A stretch of DNA of 11,476 nucleotides, taken from Treponema sp. (GTDB lineage: Bacteria > Spirochaetota > Spirochaetia > Treponematales > Breznakiellaceae). Each line of letters opens with the position of its first letter. Within the stretch, counting starts at the first letter, position 1. Below the pieces are notes generated by a model, which was not told the origin of the DNA, did not search any database, and saw nothing but the letters and a program-made list of their open reading frames with translations. The stretch lies in contig JAITSE010000059.1 of NCBI GenBank assembly GCA_031288005.1, forward strand, positions 1 through 11,476. The letters are read 5' to 3'. Below, piece after piece: positions 5,983 through 11,476 of the stretch. The position numbers and the translations under genes were made by a program.

Positions 5983-8076
5983 TTAGCGCTGGCCTGAATA
6001 GACGCGATGGCAGGAAACAAACCGTCCCGGTTCGGCTTCAAGATATACGGGAGTTTCAGTCCGGCATTCATCCCCGGCGTGGGGACAGAGGAATTCGTAA
6101 GAGCATCCTTTGGAAATCGCCGGAAGTGGAAAGGCCTCCTGGGGTTTTTCAGGCCCGTTTATTCCAGTCTTTTGGGACGCCGCTCCACCGAGGAGGGTGC
6201 TGGTATAAGGATGCAATGGCCGGTGAAACACAGATGCGGCGGGACCTTTTTCTACGATGCGTCCCCGGTACATCACCGCCGTTTCTCCTCCCATGAATTC
6301 CGCCGCGGACAGATCGTGGGTCATAAAAAGATAGGCGAGGTCCGTCCCGTTTTGGAGGTCTTTAAGGAGGTTGAGGATCTGGGCGCCGGACGAAGCGTCC
6401 AGGGACGAGACCGCTTCGTCACAGACTATGAAAGACGGTTCAGAGGCTAAAGCCCTGGCAATGGCTATGCGCTGGCGCTGGCCTCCGGAAAATTGCCGGG
6501 GGTACAAACCACAATAATCCGCCTTGAGGCCGCATCTTTCCGCTGTGGATACTACCATGTCCCGCAGTTTCCTCCGGTTTGCTGCCATCCTGTAATTTAC
6601 AAGCCCTTCACCTATTATGTCATATACAGTCATTTTGGGGTTGAGGGATGAAAAGGGGTCCTGAAACACCATCTGTGTTTTCCGCCGAAAGTGACGTTCT
6701 TCTCCTCCCCTGGCATGGGTAATATTCCTGCCCTCAAAAAAAAGAGCGCCTGAAGAAGGTTCTAGGAGTTTCACCGCTATCCTGCCAAGGGTGGTTTTGC
6801 CGCATCCTGATTCCCCCAGAACCGCAAGAGTTTCTCCCCGCCGCAGCCTAAGGGAAACGCCGTCTACAGCTTTTACCCCGTCAGGTTTCCTTAAAAAACC
6901 GCCTGGACAAGCGGGAAAAGATTTTTTTATATTCAGCAATTCAATGATGATAGAATTATTGTCAACATTAGTATGGCAGTTTGAAATCGCAATATTACTG
7001 TTAAGTGAAAGAGCATATTGTGTTTCAGTTCCCTCATGCGTCCGGTGATAGGTCCGGCACCAAACTTCCCGTCCGTTTTCAGTTTTGTACCGGGGGGGAG
7101 GCTCCTTTAGGCAGATTTCCTCCGTCAGAGGACATCTGCGGTGGAAGGGACAGCCTGGAAGTGCGGCTCCAGGGGCAGGATCGCTGCCGGGAATAAATGG
7201 GAGCCTCAGTTGTGCAGGCGGTACGCCTCCTCCGCCGGCAGAGGCGGCATTTCTTCCCGTGACGGCCTTCATAAGCTTCTGCGTATATGGGTGCAGAGGC
7301 CGGGCAAGCACTTCCTCCGCCGGGCCTGTCTCACATGAACGGCCTGAGTACATGACCATAATCCGGTCTGCCAGTCCCCCTATTGCCGCCGGCTCATGGG
7401 AGATTAGGATGCATGAAAGGCGGGTTTCTTTTTTTAGATCCCCAATGAGGCGCAGTATCTGTGTCCGGGTAACAGCATCTAACGAAGAGGAAGGCTCATC
7501 GGCGATAAAAAGTTCAGGATTCGTTGCAAGGGCTATGGCGATCATCACACGCTGCCGCATACCCCCGGACAGGACAAAAGGATAAGTCCGGGCGGCTTCT
7601 CTTGGGCGGCTGAAGCCAAGCCTTTCAAGCCATTCAATAGCACGGGAAAAGGACGCGGCTCTGCCTGCGCCGGTATGGAGCATTATTCCTTCCGCTATTT
7701 GGCTTCCTACAGTAAGGACAGGATTAAGGGCGGTCATAGGTTCCTGAAAGGCCATGGAAACGCCGCCGCCCCGGTATGAACGCAGTTCGCGGTCCTGAAA
7801 GGCAAGGATGTCCCGGCCTTGAAAATATATTTTTCCTCTCTCATACCGGCCCGGCGGATCCGGAATTAGTCGCATTACCGATAGGCAGGCCGCGGTCTTC
7901 CCGCACCCGGACTCTCCGATGACGCCGAGAGTCTCTCCTTTCCGTACTTCAAAAGAAAGACCGTTCACGGCTTTTACTATGCCCCGGGGAGTATAAAAAT
8001 ATGTTTTAAGGTCTCGAACCGAAAGTAATTCCGCCGGTGTTTTTATATTCATTTCCTCAAGCTTCAAAGCGTTCAT
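5983..8076 (-). CDS. Fused dipeptide/oligopeptide ABC transporter ATPase (DppD-DppF type)
   Basis: One 697-residue chain carries two ABC ATPase domains that most systems encode as two genes; E. coli GsiA is a known fused parallel. Domain 1 has Walker A GESGCGKT (54-61), Q111, signature LSGGMRQR (169-176), Walker B ending D193-E194, and H227. Domain 2 has Walker A (421-428), Q472, FSGGQRQR (529-536), D553-E554 and H587, so both sites look competent. Each domain ends in the oligopeptide-transporter C-terminal region with four cysteines spaced identically: C309/315/322/340 and C658/664/671/689. An AT-rich linker (about 345-383) joins the halves. The start at 8076 overlaps the permease gene by 20 bp; ATG at 8052, 4 bp after the permease stop, is an alternative. 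It powers peptide import with the two permeases upstream. Confidence 0.93.
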   Translation of the reverse strand: MNALKLEEMNIKTPAELLSVRDLKTYFYTPRGIVKAVNGLSFEVRKGETLGVIGESGCGKTAACLSVMRLIPDPPGRYERGKIYFQGRDILAFQDRELRSYRGGGVSMAFQEPMTALNPVLTVGSQIAEGIMLHTGAGRAASFSRAIEWLERLGFSRPREAARTYPFVLSGGMRQRVMIAIALATNPELFIADEPSSSLDAVTRTQILRLIGDLKKETRLSCILISHEPAAIGGLADRIMVMYSGRSCETGPAEEVLARPLHPYTQKLMKAVTGRNAASAGGGGVPPAQLRLPFIPGSDPAPGAALPGCPFHRRCPLTEEICLKEPPPRYKTENGREVWCRTYHRTHEGTETQYALSLNSNIAISNCHTNVDNNSIIIELLNIKKSFPACPGGFLRKPDGVKAVDGVSLRLRRGETLAVLGESGCGKTTLGRIAVKLLEPSSGALFFEGRNITHARGGEERHFRRKTQMVFQDPFSSLNPKMTVYDIIGEGLVNYRMAANRRKLRDMVVSTAERCGLKADYCGLYPRQFSGGQRQRIAIARALASEPSFIVCDEAVSSLDASSGAQILNLLKDLQNGTDLAYLFMTHDLSAAEFMGGETAVMYRGRIVEKGPAASVFHRPLHPYTSTLLGGAASQKTGINGPEKPQEAFPLPAISKGCSYEFLCPHAGDECRTETPVYLEAEPGRFVSCHRVYSGQR

Positions 8077-8899
8077 CTAAGGCGTCCCGCAGGCCGTCCC
8101 CCAGCATATTTAGGGAAAGGGACGTGAGGATTAGAGCCGCGGAAGGGAAGATTGTAAGGTGAGGCGCCCGGCGTAGAAAGATGCGCGCCTCTGAAAGCAT
8201 CGCTCCCCATTCCGGGGCCGGGGGATGGACGCCCAGGCCGATGAAGGAAAGGCCGGCGGCGATGAGAATTATGCGGGCTGAAGCGAAGGTAACCTGGACA
8301 ATGACGGGGCCCAGGGCGTTTCGCAGTATGTGGCGGGTTATGATCCCCGCGGCGCCTGTCCCTGATGCCCGGGCCGCCTCAATGTAACCGTTTACAACTA
8401 TCGTGAGGGTCAAAGAGCGGACAAAGCGGACAAAGCCCGGCGCATAAGAGACAGTCATAGCTGCAAGGAGGTTCCAAAATCCTGGTCCCAAGGCCGCAGC
8501 CGCGGTAAGTGAGAGAAGTATCGAAGGGATGCAGAGAAATGTATCAATGATACGGGTGATGACTTCATCAATAATTCCGCCGAAAAGGCCCGCCGCGCAG
8601 CCTGGAAGCAAGGCTATAAGCATAGCCGCGATGGAGGCTGCAAAACCCAGGGAAATGGAGAGTCTTCCTCCGTGCAGAACCCGGGTAAATACGTCCCTTC
8701 CGAATTCGTCCGTTCCAAAAAGCCGCTCCTTGCTGGGGGGGGCAAGACGGGCCGCGGGATTCAGGGTAATGCCTTTTTCCAAGGGCGCGATGAGATCCGC
8801 AAAGACAAGAACAAGGAGCAGCGCCAAAAATACCGCCAGAGCCGCTGCCGCGGTCTTGTTCCTTCTGAAGCTGTCAAGCGCGGGAGCATTAAATTTCAT
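8057..8899 (-). CDS. Dipeptide/oligopeptide ABC transporter permease (DppC type)
   Basis: This is a 280-residue inner-membrane protein with a first membrane segment at about 17-38 and several more after residue 80. The DppC/OppC signature LFGTDEFGRDVFTRV lies at about 60-74. The cytoplasmic EAA loop that docks on the ATPase reads YIEAARASGTGAAG at about 172-185 and continues through HILRNALGPVI. The family end motifs LSFIGLGV (217-224), PEWGAML (229-235) and NMLGDGLRDALD (264-275) are all present. The ATG shares an ATGA overlap with the stop of the preceding permease gene, and the 3' end overlaps the ATPase start. This indicates a tightly coupled operon. Members carry peptides, glutathione, nickel or other solutes, so the substrate is open. 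Confidence 0.94.
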   Translation of the reverse strand: MKFNAPALDSFRRNKTAAAALAVFLALLLVLVFADLIAPLEKGITLNPAARLAPPSKERLFGTDEFGRDVFTRVLHGGRLSISLGFAASIAAMLIALLPGCAAGLFGGIIDEVITRIIDTFLCIPSILLSLTAAAALGPGFWNLLAAMTVSYAPGFVRFVRSLTLTIVVNGYIEAARASGTGAAGIITRHILRNALGPVIVQVTFASARIILIAAGLSFIGLGVHPPAPEWGAMLSEARIFLRRAPHLTIFPSAALILTSLSLNMLGDGLRDALDERFEA

Positions 8900-9846
8900 C
8901 CCCGCCGGCCTTCTCCGCCGGCATACCGTTCCCTGCTCCTGGGATCCAGGAAGGCGCAGACCAGGTCCAGCGCGAGGAGGACCGCGCTGAAAAAGAACGA
9001 CAGGAATACTACCGAAGCTGTCACTGCCGGCGTATCTTTCATCCTTGCAGCCTCAACGATATGGGATCCCAGGCCGGGGATGGCAAACAGAGTTTCTGTG
9101 ATCACCGCACCGCCCAGGAGGTAGCCTAAGTGCATTCCCGCATTGATTATCACAGGCGGCATGGCGTTTCTGAGAGCGTGTTTTATGACGATGGCCGCCA
9201 TGCCGGCTCCTTTAGCCTTAGCGGTGCGTATATAATCTTTCGCCATAGTTTCCATCATCATGGCTCTGGTGAGACGCATGGTTTCCGCTGCCGCAGGCAG
9301 GGTGAGGGCGGCGGCAGGAAGGATGAAATGCCGCCAGGAGGAAGCGCCGCCGGAAGGAAAGACGCCCAGGTACAGAGAGAAAATAAGTATGAGCGTCATG
9401 CCCAAAACAAAGGCTGGAACCGACGCAAATATCAGTGAAATCGTGGAGAAAACCATCCCGGCGGCAGAACGCGGCCTGAGCGTCGAAAATACGCCTAAGG
9501 AAATCCCCAGGATGGAACTCAGCAGTAAAGCCCACAGCGCCAGTATCAGGGTATAAGGAAACTTCCGCAGAATATCTTCCAGCACAGGTTCTTTCCGGGT
9601 GTAAGAAACGCCCAGGTCTCCCTTAAAAAACATACGGTAGATATAGTGCAGGTAGCGTTCGAAAAAGGGCCGGTCCAGTCCGAGTTCGGCGCGCAGTAAT
9701 GCTGTCTGCTCCAGCGATGCCCTTTCTCCAAGCATGATGCGGGCCGGATCGCCGGGAGTCAAATCCATGACGGCGTATATGATAAAGACAATGCCCAGAA
9801 TAGTGGGAATAAAAAAGAGGAACCTTTTCAGCGCGTATCTGAGCAT
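8896..9846 (-). CDS. Dipeptide/oligopeptide ABC transporter permease (DppB type)
   Basis: This is a 316-residue inner-membrane permease, near the usual 305-340. The first membrane segment is at about 9-29, followed by the family motif DLTPGDPARIMLG (28-40) and a periplasmic loop. Further membrane segments lie near 98-120, 131-160, 172-188, 232-250 and 276-300. The EAA loop YIRTAKAKGAG (about 205-215) with HALRNAMPPVI contacts the ATPase. ETLFAIPGLG (251-260) is another DppB/OppB hallmark. It pairs with the DppC-type protein, whose gene starts within its stop codon (ATGA overlap). It begins 9 bp after the binding-protein stop, with AGGCGG as a weak ribosome site spanning that stop. Confidence 0.94.
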   Translation of the reverse strand: MLRYALKRFLFFIPTILGIVFIIYAVMDLTPGDPARIMLGERASLEQTALLRAELGLDRPFFERYLHYIYRMFFKGDLGVSYTRKEPVLEDILRKFPYTLILALWALLLSSILGISLGVFSTLRPRSAAGMVFSTISLIFASVPAFVLGMTLILIFSLYLGVFPSGGASSWRHFILPAAALTLPAAAETMRLTRAMMMETMAKDYIRTAKAKGAGMAAIVIKHALRNAMPPVIINAGMHLGYLLGGAVITETLFAIPGLGSHIVEAARMKDTPAVTASVVFLSFFFSAVLLALDLVCAFLDPRSRERYAGGEGRRG

Positions 9847-9855
9847 ATACGCCGC

Positions 9856-11430
9856 CTACCTGGACGGAATATCCCAAGAGATGTCCCTGGCATAAATGCT
9901 GTGGGAATAGGTATGGGCGATGCGTAAATTCCGGCGGTAGGCTCTGATGACAGGGGGATTAGCGAAGACAGCGTAAGGCGCATCTTCTTGAACAATGTCC
10001 GCGGCGCGCTTGTAGAGGGCTTTTCTTTTTTCACCGTCAAGACTGCGCCGCCCCTCAGCAAAGATAGCGTCTACAAGGGGATTGCTGTACCTTGCGGAAT
10101 TGCCCTGGTTTATATTGACGGACTCATAGAAGAGTCCAAGATAGTTCATGTCTTTTATGTTTATGTAATGCCCGCCGCAGGCGATCTGATAATCCCCGCT
10201 GTAATACTTGTCAAGCCATGCATTGAATTCCAGAATATCCAGGGTGATGTTGACGCCAATAGCGGCCAGATTCTGCCTGACTATCTCCGCGGCCTGCCGT
10301 GAAGAAGAAGCCGCTATAAGAACAGCCTCTACAGGGTTTTCCGGTGAAACCCCAGCTTCTGCGGCCAGGGACGCCGCCTTAACCGGATTAAAATCGTAGC
10401 GTATCTCAGGCTCTTCAAAAGCCGCCATCCAGGGAAGGGCCATGTAATCCTTGATATGCCCGCCCCCTTCGTAAACAATATCCCGTATTGCCTCTCTGTC
10501 CAGGGCGTAATTTACGGCCCGGCGGAGCCTTGCGTCATTGAAAGGCGGTTTTTCAGTGTTCATGGCGGCGTAGTTCACTCGGGTGGAAGGATCTGAACTT
10601 ACAACTACGCCTCTCTTGTCTCTCAGAGAGACCGCCGCGGGGACAGAGAGGGACATCACAAGGTCCACCTCGCCTGTTTCGAGGGCCGCGGCCGCGGTAA
10701 AATCGTCGGGGATAACCCGGAAGCTCAGATGCTTTACAGGCGGCGCGCCCCGGAAGTAATCAGGAAAGGCTTCAAAGGCGAAGCCGGTTCCGGCGCCGCG
10801 CCCGGCGAAGCGGTAGGGCCCCGTACCGACAGGCGAACTCCCGTAAACGCCCGCCGCCTTCACAGCCTTTTCGCTGTATATAGGAAATTCATTCCCCGCA
10901 AACTCTGTAAGGAAAGAAGCCATAGGCTCTTTTAGGGTGATGACCGCGGTGTAATCATCAGGAAGGGCCGCGTCCTGGATCATTCCGCAAAGGAGGCTGG
11001 CGTTGGGCGCGGTTCTTCCGTACTCAACGGTGAAGGCCACGTCTTTAGAAGTAAACTCTCCCCCATCGTGAAATTTCACCCCTCTGCGCAAGCGGAAGGT
11101 ATATGTAAGTCCGTCCTGAGAAATATCGTAAGCCTCCGCCAGCAGGGGTTCTATGTTTCCATCATCGTCAAAAAACAGAAGGCCGTCATAAATATTGTTG
11201 CCTATCCAGCCCTCGACCATGGACGCCGCGTAGTGAAGATCGAATGTCGCGGGTTCCTGAGCCACGGCGATAACGAGACTGTCCGGCGCTCTTCCATTCC
11301 CTGAGTCTTTCACGCCGGAGCGGGAGCAGGCGGCAAGAATGAGTGGAAGGACGGCGGCAAAACGTAAAATGGATAAACAAAAAACCCGGAAGGAATGATG
11401 ATAAAAGAACATGATATTTCCCTGACCCAA
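9856..11430 (-). CDS. Peptide ABC transporter substrate-binding lipoprotein (SBP_bac_5)
   Basis: This extracytoplasmic receptor delivers a small solute, most often a di- or oligopeptide, to the two permeases. It is 524 residues from the TTG at 11430 or 518 from the ATG at 11412, normal for cluster C binding proteins. A signal peptide (hydrophobic core about 16-34) ends in LAAC with C35 as the lipid anchor. The family hallmark GLTYTFRLRRGVKFHDG lies at 107-123 and continues into FTSKDVAFTVEY; VGTGPYRF and the domain-hinge region NDARLRRAVNYALDR follow. It is the first gene of the transporter operon. Both starts have ribosome sites, and both leave the lipobox intact. Relatives bind peptides, glutathione, nickel, opines or cell-wall peptides; nothing visible fixes which. 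The gene's 5' end is repeated at the left edge of the window. Confidence 0.93.
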   Translation of the reverse strand: MGQGNIMFFYHHSFRVFCLSILRFAAVLPLILAACSRSGVKDSGNGRAPDSLVIAVAQEPATFDLHYAASMVEGWIGNNIYDGLLFFDDDGNIEPLLAEAYDISQDGLTYTFRLRRGVKFHDGGEFTSKDVAFTVEYGRTAPNASLLCGMIQDAALPDDYTAVITLKEPMASFLTEFAGNEFPIYSEKAVKAAGVYGSSPVGTGPYRFAGRGAGTGFAFEAFPDYFRGAPPVKHLSFRVIPDDFTAAAALETGEVDLVMSLSVPAAVSLRDKRGVVVSSDPSTRVNYAAMNTEKPPFNDARLRRAVNYALDREAIRDIVYEGGGHIKDYMALPWMAAFEEPEIRYDFNPVKAASLAAEAGVSPENPVEAVLIAASSSRQAAEIVRQNLAAIGVNITLDILEFNAWLDKYYSGDYQIACGGHYINIKDMNYLGLFYESVNINQGNSARYSNPLVDAIFAEGRRSLDGEKRKALYKRAADIVQEDAPYAVFANPPVIRAYRRNLRIAHTYSHSIYARDISWDIPSR

Positions 11431-11476
11431 ACAAGGTTCTCCTTATTGAATCAGAGTATGGCATAAAAGGGGGGGG
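11358..11476. repeat. 119-bp terminal direct repeat, right copy
   Basis: This is the exact match of 1-119. It holds the first codons of the binding-protein gene, its ribosome site and upstream sequence up to G8, where the window ends. In the circular reading the next base is T at position 120, leading into the homopolymer tract and then nagA. Confidence 0.97.
11439..11444 (-). promoter_or_regulatory. Ribosome binding site favouring the TTG start of the binding protein
   Basis: AAGGAG on the minus strand lies 8 bp before the TTG at 11430. A weaker AGGGA (11423-11419) lies 6 bp before the ATG at 11412. The stronger site supports TTG and the better start codon supports ATG, so the true start is undecided. 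Confidence 0.5.

Noticed and set aside
7085..7585. Plus-strand reading frame of 166 codons
   Set aside because: It lies wholly opposite the fused ATPase gene, whose motifs are clear, and the product is low-quality Ser/Arg/Pro-rich sequence without a recognisable domain.
1..11476. Small plasmid
   Set aside because: The terminal overlap suggests a circle, but no replication initiator, partition or mobilisation gene and no iteron array is visible; the gene content is chromosomal in type.

Overview
The window carries seven intact protein-coding genes in two convergent blocks. The gene types, the mixed ATG/GTG/TTG starts, the relaxed lipoboxes and the overall protein style (an unnamed lipoprotein beside a DHH phosphoesterase, a fused dipeptide-type ATPase, and an NlpC/P60 protein behind nagB) suggest a host-associated spirochaete of the Treponema group with a medium-to-high GC genome. 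That placement is an inference from protein style and has not been confirmed by any search.

Layout. Positions 1-119 are an exact copy of 11358-11476, so the sequence closes on itself as an apparent 11,357-bp circle. The only long non-coding stretch is the left intergenic region (74-333), which holds G8, C6, C13, C7, T9 and A8 runs, two inverted repeats and a promoter-like region. On the plus strand follow nagA (334-1503), nagB (1521-2303) and a secreted NlpC/P60 hydrolase (2300-3511), tightly packed as one operon. On the minus strand, read from the right, lie a peptide-binding lipoprotein (9856-11430), two permeases (8896-9846 and 8057-8899), a fused two-domain ATPase (5983-8076), an unrecognised lipoprotein (4700-5884) and a DHH/DHHA1 phosphoesterase (3519-4685). 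The two blocks meet tail to tail with 7 bp between stop codons. An intrinsic terminator for the minus strand lies inside the last codons of the NlpC/P60 gene.

How the genes may work together. NagA and NagB turn N-acetylglucosamine-6-phosphate into fructose-6-phosphate, acetate and ammonia. The NlpC/P60 protein probably cuts peptidoglycan peptides outside the cytoplasm, and the dpp-type ABC transporter imports short peptides. If the circle is read through its join, the transporter and nag operons diverge from one shared regulatory region. This fits a salvage locus for amino sugar and peptide from cell wall or host glycoprotein, but the transporter's substrate is not shown by the sequence.

The points most worth a second look are the terminal repeat (circle, tandem duplication or assembly loop), the homopolymer-laden divergent region (phase-variable promoter or G-biased sequencing error), and the two identically spaced four-cysteine clusters in the fused ATPase. 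No replication, mobilisation, recombinase, CRISPR, rRNA or tRNA gene was seen.
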